Shown here piece by piece: positions 15,761 through 24,184 of a DNA stretch of 44,232 nucleotides (its first letter is position 1; every line of letters starts with the position of its first letter). The DNA is from WYZ-LMO6 sp964509845 (GTDB taxonomy: Archaea; Hadarchaeota; Hadarchaeia; Hadarchaeales; WYZ-LMO6). The notes below the pieces were generated by a model, which made no database searches, was not told where the DNA came from, and saw only the letters and a program-made list of their open reading frames with translations. The DNA lies in assembly GCA_964509845.1 (NCBI GenBank), contig CAZDZG010000004.1, positions 1 through 44,232 of the forward strand, read 5' to 3'. The position numbers and the translations under genes were made by a program.

Positions 15761-16913
15761 ACTGCTCCCCCTCCAGGAAGCCCGCCGATCCCTTCGCCCC
15801 GTTCCGCTCGCAGAAGGTCAGCCCGTCGCGCCCGAACCCCGGACCGCTCATGACGAAGGGAACGGGTTCGGCCACGTGGGTCTTCATCTCCAGGGGGGTG
15901 GGGTGGTCGGGCAGCACCGCCACCCTGCAGTCCTCGGGAAGGCCGTCCAGCAGGGGCCCCAGCAGCCTCCGGTCCAGGTCCTCTATGGCCTTGACCTTCA
16001 TCTCCGCGTTCCCCTCGTGCCCGGCCTCGTCCGGGGCCTCCACGTGGACATAGACGAGGTCGTGGTCCTCCAGGGCCCTCAGCGCGTACAGGGCCTTCCC
16101 CTCGTAATTGGTGTCGAAGTAGCCGGTGGCCCCCGGCACCCTTATGACCGTCATGCCCAGGTAGACCCCTATCCCCCGGATGAGGGGGACGGCGGAGATG
16201 AGGGCCCCCCGAAGTCCGTACCTGCGCCTGAAGGGCTGGAGCCTGGGCCTCTTCCCCTGGCTCCAGAGCCAGATCATGTTGGCCGGGTTCCTCCCCTGGA
16301 GCTCCCTGGCCCTGTTCACCGGATGCCCCTCCAGGATCCGCTTGGACTCCAGCATCAGGCGGTTGAGCCTCCTGGCCAGCGGATCCGTGGAAGGCCTGAT
16401 CAGGTGGTCCTTGAGGGGCTCCCCGGGGATCTCGTGGGGGGGATCCGTTTCCAGCTGCGGGTCGCAGTTCCTGAGGACGAAGACGTGCCTGTAGGTCAGG
16501 CCCACGTGGAACTCCCCGAACCTGAAGTGCCTTCCCAGCTCCCCCAGCAGCTCCCTGGCCTCCTCCGTGCTGATGTGCCCGGCCGAGTAATCGTACATCC
16601 TCCCCTCCCTCTCCGTGATGAGGTTGCATCTGAAGGCCACGTCCCTGGGCCCCAGCCTCACCCCGAGGTCCGCGGCCTCCAGCGGCCCCCGCCCGGTGTA
16701 GCAGGTCTCGGGCCGGTAGCCCAGGATGGAGAGGTTGGCCACGTCCGAGCCGGGGGGCATGTCCCGGGGCACGGTTTTCAGCATCCCCATCTCCCCCTCC
16801 CTGGCCAGGGAGTCCAGGTTGGGCTTGTGGGCCTCCTCCAGCGGGGTCTTCCCCCCGAGCTTCCGGACGGGATGATCGGCCATCCCGTCCCCCACCACCA
16901 CCACGTACTTCAT
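15732..16913 (-). CDS. apgM: Archaeal cofactor-independent phosphoglycerate mutase
   Basis: The 393-residue protein interconverts 3- and 2-phosphoglycerate and belongs to the alkaline-phosphatase superfamily. It begins KYVVVVGDGMADHPV with the metal-binding D-G-M-A-D, and contains the catalytic-serine region PPGSDVANLSILGY, HVEAPDEAGHEGN and VAVLPDHPTP/ETHVAEPVPF-type metal ligands (here KTHVAEPVPF). This is the archaeal ApgM form rather than bacterial GpmI. It is the last gene of the histidine operon: its ATG overlaps the hisI stop as ATGA. Its glycolytic/gluconeogenic role is unrelated to histidine, so the link is probably only shared transcription. Confidence 0.95.
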   Translation of the reverse strand: MKYVVVVGDGMADHPVRKLGGKTPLEEAHKPNLDSLAREGEMGMLKTVPRDMPPGSDVANLSILGYRPETCYTGRGPLEAADLGVRLGPRDVAFRCNLITEREGRMYDYSAGHISTEEARELLGELGRHFRFGEFHVGLTYRHVFVLRNCDPQLETDPPHEIPGEPLKDHLIRPSTDPLARRLNRLMLESKRILEGHPVNRARELQGRNPANMIWLWSQGKRPRLQPFRRRYGLRGALISAVPLIRGIGVYLGMTVIRVPGATGYFDTNYEGKALYALRALEDHDLVYVHVEAPDEAGHEGNAEMKVKAIEDLDRRLLGPLLDGLPEDCRVAVLPDHPTPLEMKTHVAEPVPFVMSGPGFGRDGLTFCERNGAKGSAGFLEGEQFIRRFLRPR

Positions 16914-17317
16914 TTCCCTCCCCCGTAGACCCGCTCTGGGTCGAAGACCCTCTCCCCCACCTCCTCCAGCCCCCCCTCCCCCAACCTCCTGAAGAAGCAG
17001 GAGCGGTAACCCTCGTGGCAGGCGCCCCCCACCTGCTCCACCCGGTAAAGGAGGGCGTCCCCATCGCAGTCCACCCTTACCTCCCGCACGCGCTGGAGGT
17101 GCCCTGAGCTCTCCCCCTTCATCCACAACCTTCCCCTGGACCTGCTCCAGTAATGCATGAGGCCGGTGGTCAGGGTCCTTTCCACGGCCTCCCTGTTCTG
17201 GTGGGCCACCATCAGCACCTCCCCCGTTTTCCAGTCCTGGACCACCGCCGTCACCAGCCCTCCCTCGAACCTGAGCCTGCCCACCAGCTCCCCCACCCGC
17301 TCGGGGCTCAGCCTCAA
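16910..17317 (-). CDS. hisI: Phosphoribosyl-AMP cyclohydrolase
   Basis: The 135-residue monofunctional HisI opens the purine ring of phosphoribosyl-AMP. It contains AVVQDWKTGEVLMVAHQN, YWSRSRGRLWMKGESSGH and the metal-binding VDCDGDALLYRV with the later GGACHEGYRSCFFR. There is no fused HisE (PRA-PH) domain. The start is TTG 17317, which overlaps the hisD stop in TTGA and is preceded by GGAGGAGGG; longer open frame upstream is a shadow of hisD. Overlaps at both ends suggest translational coupling. Confidence 0.94.
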   Translation of the reverse strand: MRLSPERVGELVGRLRFEGGLVTAVVQDWKTGEVLMVAHQNREAVERTLTTGLMHYWSRSRGRLWMKGESSGHLQRVREVRVDCDGDALLYRVEQVGGACHEGYRSCFFRRLGEGGLEEVGERVFDPERVYGGGK

Positions 17318-18588
17318 GCCACCCTCCTCCTCACGCTCTCGGCGTGGGCCACCAGTCCTTCCCCCCTCGCCAGCCTCTCCACCACCGGGGCCAGCCTCCT
17401 GAGCCCCTCCCGGCTCAGCTCCTGGAAGCTGGGGCAGCGGAGGAAGTCCAGGACGCTGAGCCCCGCCCTCCATCTGGCCGCCCCCAGGGTGGGCAGCACG
17501 TGGCTCGGTCCCACGGCGAAGTCCCCGGCGGCGGGGGGGGTTCCCTGGCCCAGCAGGATGGTGCCCGCGCACCTCACCCTCCCCAGCCAGGCCCTTGGCC
17601 TCTTCACCGCCAGCTGCAGGTGCTCCGGGGCCAGGGAGTTGGCGGTCTCCACCGCCTCCTCCAGGCTCCTCGTGAGGATCACCGTTCCCTCCGCCAGCGC
17701 CCTCTCCACCACCTCCCGCCTCGGAAGCCCCTCCACCGCCCTCCTCACCTCCTCCTCCACCCTCTCCGCCAGCTCCGGACAGGGGGTGAGGAGCCAGACC
17801 CTGGCCCCCGGGTCGTGCTCGGCCTGGGCCACGAGGTCCCAGGCCAGCAGGGAGGGATCGGCCGAGGAATCCGCCACCACCGCCAGCTCCGTGGGACCGG
17901 CCGGGAAGTCCATTCCTACCTCACCCCAGAGCAGGAGCTTGGCAGCCGTCACATAAAGGTTCCCCGGCCCCACCACCTTCTCCACCCTGGGTATGGTTTC
18001 CGTCCCAAAGGCCATGGCGGCCACGGCCTGCGCCCCCCCCACCCTGTACACCTCCTTTCCCCCCGCCAGGTCTATGGCCACCAGGGTGAGGGGGTTTATC
18101 CTCTTCCCGGGCCCGGGAGGGGTGCATACCACCGTCCTCCTGACCCCGGCCACCTGGGCGGGGATGAGGGTGTGCAGGGCGGTGGAGGGATAGGGGGCAA
18201 GGCCCCCCGGGACGTAGACTCCCACGCAGTCCAGGGGAACCACCCTCTGCCCCGCCCTCACCCCGGGGGAGAGGGTGAGGGACCAGGAGGGGGGCAGCTG
18301 TTTCCGGTGGTACTTCCTGAGGGCCCTGGCGGCCTCCTTCAGGGAGCGCAGGGTCTCCCGATCCACCTCCCCATAAGCCTCCTCCACCTCCTCCCTCCCC
18401 ACCCTTAGCTCCTCCCTCCTCAGCCTCACCCCGTCGAAGCGGAGGGTCAGCCTGAGGAGGGCCTCGTCCCCTCCCCTCCTCACCTCCTCCACGATCCTCT
18501 TCACCCTCCGCAGGAGGCTCTGGGGAAGGAGGGGGGCCCTTTCCAGCCCCGCCACCGCCCCCGGCTTCCTCAGATCCACCACCCTCAA
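17314..18588 (-). CDS. hisD: Histidinol dehydrogenase
   Basis: The 424-residue enzyme performs the final two NAD-dependent oxidations from histidinol to histidine. It carries VYVPGGLAPYPSTALHTLIPAQVAGV, GPGNLYVTAAK, GPTELAVVADSSADP and the catalytic NSLAPEHLQ region. Length and zinc ligands look complete. The start is TTG 18588 in a TTGA overlap with the hisB stop. Confidence 0.96.
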   Translation of the reverse strand: MRVVDLRKPGAVAGLERAPLLPQSLLRRVKRIVEEVRRGGDEALLRLTLRFDGVRLRREELRVGREEVEEAYGEVDRETLRSLKEAARALRKYHRKQLPPSWSLTLSPGVRAGQRVVPLDCVGVYVPGGLAPYPSTALHTLIPAQVAGVRRTVVCTPPGPGKRINPLTLVAIDLAGGKEVYRVGGAQAVAAMAFGTETIPRVEKVVGPGNLYVTAAKLLLWGEVGMDFPAGPTELAVVADSSADPSLLAWDLVAQAEHDPGARVWLLTPCPELAERVEEEVRRAVEGLPRREVVERALAEGTVILTRSLEEAVETANSLAPEHLQLAVKRPRAWLGRVRCAGTILLGQGTPPAAGDFAVGPSHVLPTLGAARWRAGLSVLDFLRCPSFQELSREGLRRLAPVVERLARGEGLVAHAESVRRRVA

Positions 18589-19154
18589 GCAAGCACACCC
18601 TTGGTGCTGGGTACCCCCCTCCCCCTCCTGCTGCAGGCCTCGGCCAGGGCCAGCCCGAGGGCCTTGAAGGTGGCCTCCGCCTTGTGGTGATCGTTGGTCC
18701 CCCTCAGCACCTTCACGTGCAGGTTGAACCTTCCGTTCACGGCCAGGGTCTCGAGCAGGTGCTCCAGCAGCCCGGCCTCCAGGTCCTCCACCTTCCCCTT
18801 CAGGCCCAGCTCCAGGCAGGCGTACCCCCTCCCGCTCAGATCCACGGCCACCATCACCAGCGTGTCCTCCATGGGCACGATGGCATCCCCCATCCTCCTT
18901 ATTCCCTCCCTCCTTCCCAGCGCCTTGTCCAGGCAGTGCCCCAGCACGATCATCACGTCCTCGGCCACATGATGGGTCAGGTCCCCCCTGGCCTTCACCT
19001 GCAGGTCAAGCCCCCCGTGCACGGCCAGCTGGGAGAGGAGGTGGTCGAGGAACCCTATCCCCGTCTCCACCTTGGCCCTTCCCCTCCCGTCCAGCTTGAG
19101 GTGGACCGTGACCTCGGTCTCCCCGGTCTTCCTCCTCTCCCTGCCCTCCCTCAC
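18585..19154 (-). CDS. hisB: Imidazoleglycerol-phosphate dehydratase
   Basis: The 189-residue protein dehydrates imidazoleglycerol phosphate to imidazole-acetol phosphate. It shows the paired metal-binding motifs of the family: GFLDHLLSQLAVHG, LTHHVAEDVMI, GLLEHLLETLAVNG and GTNDHHKAEATFKALG. The phosphatase domain found in enterobacterial HisB is absent, so histidinol phosphate needs a separate phosphatase. The start GTG 19154 overlaps the hisA stop in GTGA. Confidence 0.95.
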   Translation of the reverse strand: MREGRERRKTGETEVTVHLKLDGRGRAKVETGIGFLDHLLSQLAVHGGLDLQVKARGDLTHHVAEDVMIVLGHCLDKALGRREGIRRMGDAIVPMEDTLVMVAVDLSGRGYACLELGLKGKVEDLEAGLLEHLLETLAVNGRFNLHVKVLRGTNDHHKAEATFKALGLALAEACSRRGRGVPSTKGVLA

Positions 19155-19855
19155 TCCGCCACCTCCATGGCCTCCCTGAGGGTGAACCTGCCCTCGTAGA
19201 GGGCGGTTCCCACGATCAGCCCCGCCGCCCCCGCCTCCTTGGCCCTCCTCACATCCTCCAGCGAAGCCACCCCTCCCGAGAGAAGGACGGGCAGCCTTAT
19301 CCTGGACAGGAGCCCCCTCACCTCCCCTATCCCGCACATCCTCCCGTCGGCCTCCACGTTGGTGTAGAGGAGGTAGCCCACTCCCAGCTCCTCCATCTCC
19401 CTCGCCAGCTCCACCACTCCCTTCCCGGTTTCCTCCCTCCACCCCTCCACCACCACCCTGTCCCCCCTGGCGTCCACCGCCACCACCACCCTCTCCCCCC
19501 CCAGCACCTCCACCAGCCTTCCCACCAGCTCGGGGTTCTTAACCGCCGAGGTCCCCACCACCACCCTCTCCGCCCCCCCCTTCACGTACTCCTCCGCCGC
19601 CTGCAGGGACCTTATTCCCCCTCCCACCTGCACCCCCGCCCTCCTGCCCCGGAGGAGCGAGAGGATGAGCCCTCGGTTGCTCCCCCTTCCCATGGCCGCG
19701 TCCAGGTCCACCACGTGCAGCAGGCGGGCCCCCTCCCCCTCCCACCTCTCGATCCAGGGGAGCGGGTCCCCGTACACCCTTTCCTCCTCCTCCCTTCCCC
19801 CTCTCAGTCTCACGCACCTCCCCCTCCGGATGTCCACGCTCGGAATGACCAGCAA
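19151..19855 (-). CDS. hisA: ProFAR isomerase HisA
   Basis: The 234-residue (beta/alpha)8 barrel isomerises ProFAR to PRFAR. It has the early aspartate in IPSVDIRRGRCVRL, the VDLDAAMGRGSN segment, phosphate-binding QVGGGIRS and LLSGGVASLEDV, and GLIVGTALYEGRF near the end. The start TTG 19855 is the only his-gene start in the block that does not overlap the upstream stop; 8 nt separate it from hisG. Archaeal HisA can double in tryptophan synthesis (PriA-like), but nothing here shows that. Confidence 0.94.
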   Translation of the reverse strand: MLVIPSVDIRRGRCVRLRGGREEEERVYGDPLPWIERWEGEGARLLHVVDLDAAMGRGSNRGLILSLLRGRRAGVQVGGGIRSLQAAEEYVKGGAERVVVGTSAVKNPELVGRLVEVLGGERVVVAVDARGDRVVVEGWREETGKGVVELAREMEELGVGYLLYTNVEADGRMCGIGEVRGLLSRIRLPVLLSGGVASLEDVRRAKEAGAAGLIVGTALYEGRFTLREAMEVAE

Positions 19856-19863
19856 GTCCGCAC

Positions 19864-20730
19864 CTAGGGAAGGACGCGCTCGATGGGAAGCACCAGGATG
19901 TCCCTCCCCCCCACCCTCTTCAGCTCCCTCACCAGCCGGTAGACCTCCCTCTCGCTCACCACCGCCTGTACGGCCAGCATGGGCTCCCTCGCCTCCACCC
20001 TGGAGACGGTGGGGCCCGCCATGCCGGGCAGGATCCTCTTCACCTCCTCCAGCTTATCCTCGGGGAGGTTGAGGAGGAGCAGCTTCTTCCCCTCCGCCTC
20101 CTTGGCGCTCCTCAGGGCCGTCCTGATCTCCTCGATCTTCTCCCCCTTCTCCTCCAGGCTCTTCCGGTTGGCTATGAGCCTGGCGGTGCTCTCCAGGATG
20201 GTGTCCACCACCCTCAGGCGGTGGGTCCGTAGGGTGGTGCCCGTGCTGGTGACGTCCACGATGAGGTCCGCCACCCCTATGAGGGGGGCGATCTCCGCCG
20301 CTCCCGTCACGTTCACCACCTCCACCTCTATCCCCCTCCCGGAGAAGTACTTGCGGGTGAGGTTGGGGAACTCGGTGGCCACCCTGAGGCCCGGCCGGTA
20401 ATCGGAGGGGGAGCTTATCCCCGAGCCCTCGGGGGAGGCTATCACCAGCCTGGTGGAGCCGTACCCCAGATCCAGGAGCTCCACCACCTCCCCCTCCCTC
20501 CCGCTCTCGCAGACGAGGTCGTAGCCGGTGATCCCGAGCTCGGTGGCCCCCTCGGCCACGAAGTCGGGGATGTCCTCCGCCCTTACGAAGACCAGCTCCA
20601 GGTCCGGGTCGTGGGTGCGGCAGAAGAGCTGCCTGCCATCCCTCCCCACCACCCCTATGCCGGAGCTCTGGAGCAGCCTGACCGTGGGCTCCTCCAGGTG
20701 CCCCTTGGGGACGCTCATGGTGAGCCTCAT
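19864..20730 (-). CDS. hisG: ATP phosphoribosyltransferase, long form
   Basis: The 288-residue enzyme commits ATP and PRPP to histidine synthesis. It has the VPKGHL start, GATELGITGYDLV, ATEFPNLTRKYF and the PRPP loop DVTSTGTTLR. The last ~75 residues (GMAGPTVSRVEAREPMLAVQAVV) form the ACT-like regulatory domain of long HisG, which is normally inhibited by histidine and works without HisZ. ATG 20730 overlaps the hisC stop in ATGA. Confidence 0.96.
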   Translation of the reverse strand: MRLTMSVPKGHLEEPTVRLLQSSGIGVVGRDGRQLFCRTHDPDLELVFVRAEDIPDFVAEGATELGITGYDLVCESGREGEVVELLDLGYGSTRLVIASPEGSGISSPSDYRPGLRVATEFPNLTRKYFSGRGIEVEVVNVTGAAEIAPLIGVADLIVDVTSTGTTLRTHRLRVVDTILESTARLIANRKSLEEKGEKIEEIRTALRSAKEAEGKKLLLLNLPEDKLEEVKRILPGMAGPTVSRVEAREPMLAVQAVVSEREVYRLVRELKRVGGRDILVLPIERVLP

Positions 20731-21806
20731 CCTCCTCCCTCCTTGACCTTTCTCAGCGCCTGTAGGAGTTCCCCATTTTCTTCTTTTCTACCTACCGTTA
20801 TCCTCACCCATCTCCTCCCCGCCCCCCTGAAGGAGGAGAGGTCCCTGATCAGGATCCCCCTGCGCCTCAGCCTCGCACAAACCTCTCCCGCCGTGAGGCC
20901 GAGGGGGGAAACGTCCACCATCAGGAAGTTGGCCTCGGAGGGAAGGACCCTCAGCCCCAGCCCCTCCAGCCCCTCCCTCAGCCTCTCCCTCTCCTCCCTT
21001 ATCCTTTCCACCACCCTCCTGACGTGGTCCAGGTCACGCAGGGCGGCTAGGGCCGCCACCTGGGCCAGCCTGTTCACGCTGAAGGGCTGGCGCAGGCGCT
21101 CCAGGGCCGAGACCAGCTCCCTGGAGCCCAGCAGGTACCCCACCCTGAGGCCGGCCAGGCCGAAGGCCTTGGAGAAGGTTCTGAGCACCACCAGGTTTTC
21201 CCTTTCCCTGATCAGCCTCGCCAGGCTTCCCCTGGAGGAAAACTCCACGTAGGCCTCGTCCAGGACCACCACGGTTCCCGTCTCCAGCATCCCCTCTATG
21301 GTTTCCTCCTCCAGGCACCCTCCGGTGGGATTGTTGGGCCTTCCCAGAAAGACCAGCCTGGACCTCCTGGCCAGGGAGAGGAGCTCCCCGGGGTCCCACT
21401 CCATTTCTTTTCCCCTGTAGAAGAGGGGTCTGCCCCCGCTCAGCCTCACCCCTATCTCGTAGAAGCTGAAGGAGGGAAGGGGGAGGAGGACGGGGTCTCC
21501 CGGATCCAGCAGGGCCCTGCAGAGCAGGTCCATGAGCTCATCCGAGCCGTTCCCCACCAGCACCTCCTCCTGCGATAGTCCCACGTACTTCCCCACCGCC
21601 CTCCTGAGCTCCGGGGACTGGGGGTCGGGATAGAGGCCCACGGAGGGGAGGGCCTCCCGGAGGGCCCTGAGGACCAGCGGGGAGGGACCGAAGGGGCTTT
21701 CGTTGGAGGCGAGGTTGATCAGTCCCTTCCTCCTCCCGTACTCCGCGGCGAACGGGTAGGGCCTTCCCTCGCGCAGGAACTCCCTGGCCCTGCGGGAGAG
21801 CCTCAA
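20727..21806 (-). CDS. hisC: Histidinol-phosphate aminotransferase
   Basis: The 359-residue class I/II aminotransferase has ASNESPFGPSP near the N-terminus, GNGSDELMDLL for phosphate binding, RPNNPTGG, VLDEAYVEF and the PLP lysine in RTFSKAFGLAGLRVGY. These fit HisC, and its position between the PHP gene and hisG supports that role. The start TTG 21806 overlaps the PHP gene's stop in TTGA; the longer open frame to 21962 is a shadow of that gene. Confidence 0.95.
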   Translation of the reverse strand: MRLSRRAREFLREGRPYPFAAEYGRRKGLINLASNESPFGPSPLVLRALREALPSVGLYPDPQSPELRRAVGKYVGLSQEEVLVGNGSDELMDLLCRALLDPGDPVLLPLPSFSFYEIGVRLSGGRPLFYRGKEMEWDPGELLSLARRSRLVFLGRPNNPTGGCLEEETIEGMLETGTVVVLDEAYVEFSSRGSLARLIRERENLVVLRTFSKAFGLAGLRVGYLLGSRELVSALERLRQPFSVNRLAQVAALAALRDLDHVRRVVERIREERERLREGLEGLGLRVLPSEANFLMVDVSPLGLTAGEVCARLRRRGILIRDLSSFRGAGRRWVRITVGRKEENGELLQALRKVKEGGG

Positions 21807-22462
21807 CCTATCAGCCTCTTGAGGAGGGCCCTGGGGTTCTCGGTGACGGCCCGCTCGGCCTCCCTCTCCTCCAGCCCCGCCCCCAGGGCCACCTGTCTGG
21901 CCTCCTCCTGGCTCAGGAGCTCCTCGGGCTCGTGGGCGTCCGAGTTCACCAGGAGCCTGCACCCGGCCTGCACGGCCACCCTCGCCACTAGGCCGTTGGT
22001 GAGGCAGTGTCCCCTGCGGGAGGTGAGCTCCAGGTAGACCTCCCCCTTCCGGGCCTTCTCCGCCAGCTCTAGGCTCAGGAAGCCGGGGTGGGCCAGCAGG
22101 TCCACCTCCCCGCAGGTCAGGGCGGCCTCGTTGGTTCCCGGCAGGACGGGCTCCACCGGACTCTCCCCGTGCACGGCCACCAGCACGGCCCCCAGCCTCC
22201 TGGCGAGCCTGGCCATCCTCCCTATGCTGGAGGGGGGAAGGTGGGTGAGCTCCACCCCCGGCACCAGCCTGAGGTTCAGGTGGCGGTTCACCTCCTCCGC
22301 CGCCCTCACCAGGGAGGGAACCAGGCTCTCCAGGTTGGAGGGATCGGCATGGTCGGTGATGGCCAGGACCTCATGCCCCTTCGCCTCCGCCCTCCTGGCC
22401 AGCTCCACCGGCAGGACGGAGCCATCGCTGAGGGAGGAATGGGTGTGGAGCTCTATGCGCAT
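21803..22462 (-). CDS. PHP-domain phosphoesterase, candidate histidinol-phosphatase
   Basis: The 219-residue protein has all PHP metal-site motifs: ELHTHSSLSDGS, AITDHAD, PGVELTH, VAVHGES, LLAHPG and VNSDAH. PHP proteins include HisK-type histidinol-phosphate phosphatases and several other phosphoesterases. It is the first gene of the histidine operon and overlaps hisC, no other histidinol-phosphatase is present here, and HisB lacks a phosphatase domain, so that function is the best inference. GATAAACGGATAAG at about 22481-22494 could be its own promoter, overlapping the end of the ribosomal cluster. Confidence 0.8.
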   Translation of the reverse strand: MRIELHTHSSLSDGSVLPVELARRAEAKGHEVLAITDHADPSNLESLVPSLVRAAEEVNRHLNLRLVPGVELTHLPPSSIGRMARLARRLGAVLVAVHGESPVEPVLPGTNEAALTCGEVDLLAHPGFLSLELAEKARKGEVYLELTSRRGHCLTNGLVARVAVQAGCRLLVNSDAHEPEELLSQEEARQVALGAGLEEREAERAVTENPRALLKRLIG

Positions 22463-22493
22463 CTCCCCTCTAGGTCTGGGGCCTCTTATCCGT

Positions 22494-22859
22494 TTATCCC
22501 GCCCTTCCGGCGGTCCTGGCCAGGGCCTTTTCCCTCTCCTTGTCCTGGGCCAGCTTGATGATCATCACCTTGGAGGGATGGATCTTGCGCGGTACCTCCG
22601 TCCCATCGGCCTTCCTCACCGAAGCCCCCTGAACCATCACCGCCACCCGCTTGGTGTCCACCCCTATCACCTCCCCCTCCAGCCCCTTGAAGTCCCCGCG
22701 GAGGATCCGCACCCTGTCTCCCTTGCGCACGGGGAAGGATCTCCTGCCGTATTTCTTCCTGAGTTCCTCGCTGAGGGGGGCGGAGAACAGATGGCGCCGG
22801 AGGTGAAGGGGGAGGGTGTATAGCCTGAGCCTCTGCTTCCTGGGCTTCCTGCTCACCAC
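22494..22859 (-). CDS. rpl24: Ribosomal protein uL24
   Basis: The 121-residue protein has a basic archaeal N-terminus (KPRKQRLRLYTLP), the LSEELRKKYGRRSFPVRKGD segment and a KOW motif (VRILRGDFKGLEGEVIGVD). It initiates 23S rRNA assembly. It starts with GTG 22859 immediately after the uL14 stop (TGAGTG). It is the last ribosomal gene before the histidine operon; rps4e and rpl5 that often follow in archaea are not here. Confidence 0.96.
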   Translation of the reverse strand: MVSRKPRKQRLRLYTLPLHLRRHLFSAPLSEELRKKYGRRSFPVRKGDRVRILRGDFKGLEGEVIGVDTKRVAVMVQGASVRKADGTEVPRKIHPSKVMIIKLAQDKEREKALARTAGRAG

Positions 22860-23282
22860 TCAGACCACCATGGTGGCTATCCCCGCCAGCTTGGGCCAGC
22901 GCTCGGCCGCCTCCCTGGCTATGGGCCCCCTTATCTCCGAGCCCTTGGGGGAGCCATCGGGGGTGATGATGGCCACGGCGTTGTCCTCGAACTTTATCCT
23001 CAGCCCGTCCGGCCTCCTGTAGGCCTTTCGCTGCCTCACCACCACGGCCCGCAGGATCTGCTTCCTCAGCTCGGGGGTTCCCTTCTTCACGGAAACCACC
23101 ACCTGATCCCCCACCCCGGCGGAGACCAGCCTGCGTCTGGTGCCCTTCAGGCCGATCACGGAGATGATCTGCACCTCCTTCGCCCCGGTGTTGTCCGCGC
23201 AGACCAGCCTGGCCCCGATGGGCAGCGCTCGGCTGGGGGCGGGCACGCCCGTGGTCGCCACTCCACCCGCTCTCTTCCCCAT
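22860..23282 (-). CDS. rpl14: Ribosomal protein uL14
   Basis: The 140-residue protein shows the uL14 core: ADNTGAKEVQIISVIG, GDQVVVSVKKGTPELRKQ, RAVVVRQRKAYRRPDG and FEDNAVAIITPDGSPKGSEIRGP. It sits at the intersubunit face of the large subunit. ATG 23282 is overlapped by the uS17 stop; GTG 23285 is an alternative start one codon earlier. Confidence 0.97.
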   Translation of the reverse strand: MGKRAGGVATTGVPAPSRALPIGARLVCADNTGAKEVQIISVIGLKGTRRRLVSAGVGDQVVVSVKKGTPELRKQILRAVVVRQRKAYRRPDGLRIKFEDNAVAIITPDGSPKGSEIRGPIAREAAERWPKLAGIATMVV

Positions 23283-23605
23283 CACCTCCCCTCCTCCTTG
23301 GCTATCACCACGAAGGCCTTGGTTTTGCTGAGCCTACGGCACTCCGCTATCTTCACCCAGTCCCCCATCCTGGCGTTGATGCAGGGGGGATTATGGGCGT
23401 GGATCTTGGAGGTCCTCCTCTCCAGCCTCTCGTACTTCTTCACCTTACGCACCCTGGGGATCTCCACCGCCACCGTCTTGTCCCTCTTATCGCTCACCAC
23501 CCTCCCCTCCAGCACCCTTCCCCTTACCGAAAGGTTGCCGTGGAAGGGACAACGCGGATCGGAGCAGGGCTGCTCCGGCGGCGGGATGCCCAGCACCGTC
23601 CTCAT
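23282..23605 (-). CDS. rps17: Ribosomal protein uS17
   Basis: The 107-residue protein has the archaeal N-terminal Cys pair region (PEQPCSDPRCPFHG) and the core VSDKRDKTVAVEIPR, KIHAHNPPC and GDWVKIAECRRLSKTK. It binds 16S rRNA in early assembly. Its ATG overlaps the Rnp1 stop in ATGA. Confidence 0.97.
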   Translation of the reverse strand: MRTVLGIPPPEQPCSDPRCPFHGNLSVRGRVLEGRVVSDKRDKTVAVEIPRVRKVKKYERLERRTSKIHAHNPPCINARMGDWVKIAECRRLSKTKAFVVIAKEEGR

Positions 23606-23871
23606 ACCTTTCCCACCCTGTCCTCAGGCCTCGCCACCAGCCTCCTTCCCTCCACCTTCACCTCCTCTCCCTCCGGCAGGATGAACTTCAGGTAGACTAT
23701 GGACTTTGGGATGCTTTTTATCTTTCCCCCCACCCTCACCCTGAGCATGTTTTTGGTCTCATCCACCACCCTCCCCCTCAGGCCCCTCAGCCCAGGATCG
23801 GTGCTTTCCAGCACCTCCACCTCCAGCCCTATGAGCTCGTGGCGGATCAGGTTGGAGGGGCGCAGGGGCAT
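23602..23871 (-). CDS. rnp1: RNase P protein component 1 (Rnp1/Pop4)
   Basis: The 89-residue protein matches the archaeal RNase P subunit p29/Pop4: NLIRHELIGLEVEVLESTDPGLRGLRGRVVDETKNML, an Sm-like beta barrel that supports the RNase P RNA in tRNA 5' processing. Archaea often encode it at this point of the ribosomal cluster. One base separates it from the aIF1 stop. Confidence 0.95.
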   Translation of the reverse strand: MPLRPSNLIRHELIGLEVEVLESTDPGLRGLRGRVVDETKNMLRVRVGGKIKSIPKSIVYLKFILPEGEEVKVEGRRLVARPEDRVGKV

Positions 23872-23872
23872 C

Positions 23873-24184
23873 TCACTTGATGATGTCGATGGATTCGGGC
23901 AGGAAGCCCAGCTCCACCAGGACCTCCTTTATCTTGTCCTTGTGGTCCCCCTGCAGCTCTATGCTCTTGTCCCTTATGGTTCCCCCGCAGGCCATCCTGC
24001 TCTTGAGCTTCTTCAGGAGCTCCTTGAGGTCGCTCTTCTTCTCGTCCAGCCCCTCTATCACCGTCACCACCTTTCCGAACCTGCGGGTCTCGGAGTAGAC
24101 GGAGATCCGCTGCTGTTCCCTGGAGATCTCGCTGCAAACGCAGAGTTCGGTGGGAAGGCCGCAGCGTGGACAGATGCCCTGCAT
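23873..24184 (-). CDS. Translation initiation factor aIF1 (SUI1)
   Basis: The 103-residue SUI1/eIF1-like factor starts with a zinc-knuckle-like CPRCGLPTELCVC and has the basic loop RFGKVVTVIEGLD and the MACGGTIRDKSIELQGDHKDKIKEVL core. It monitors start-codon selection on the small subunit. Its ATG 24184 overlaps the stop of the extended uS3 frame in TAATG. Confidence 0.95.
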   Translation of the reverse strand: MQGICPRCGLPTELCVCSEISREQQRISVYSETRRFGKVVTVIEGLDEKKSDLKELLKKLKSRMACGGTIRDKSIELQGDHKDKIKEVLVELGFLPESIDIIK

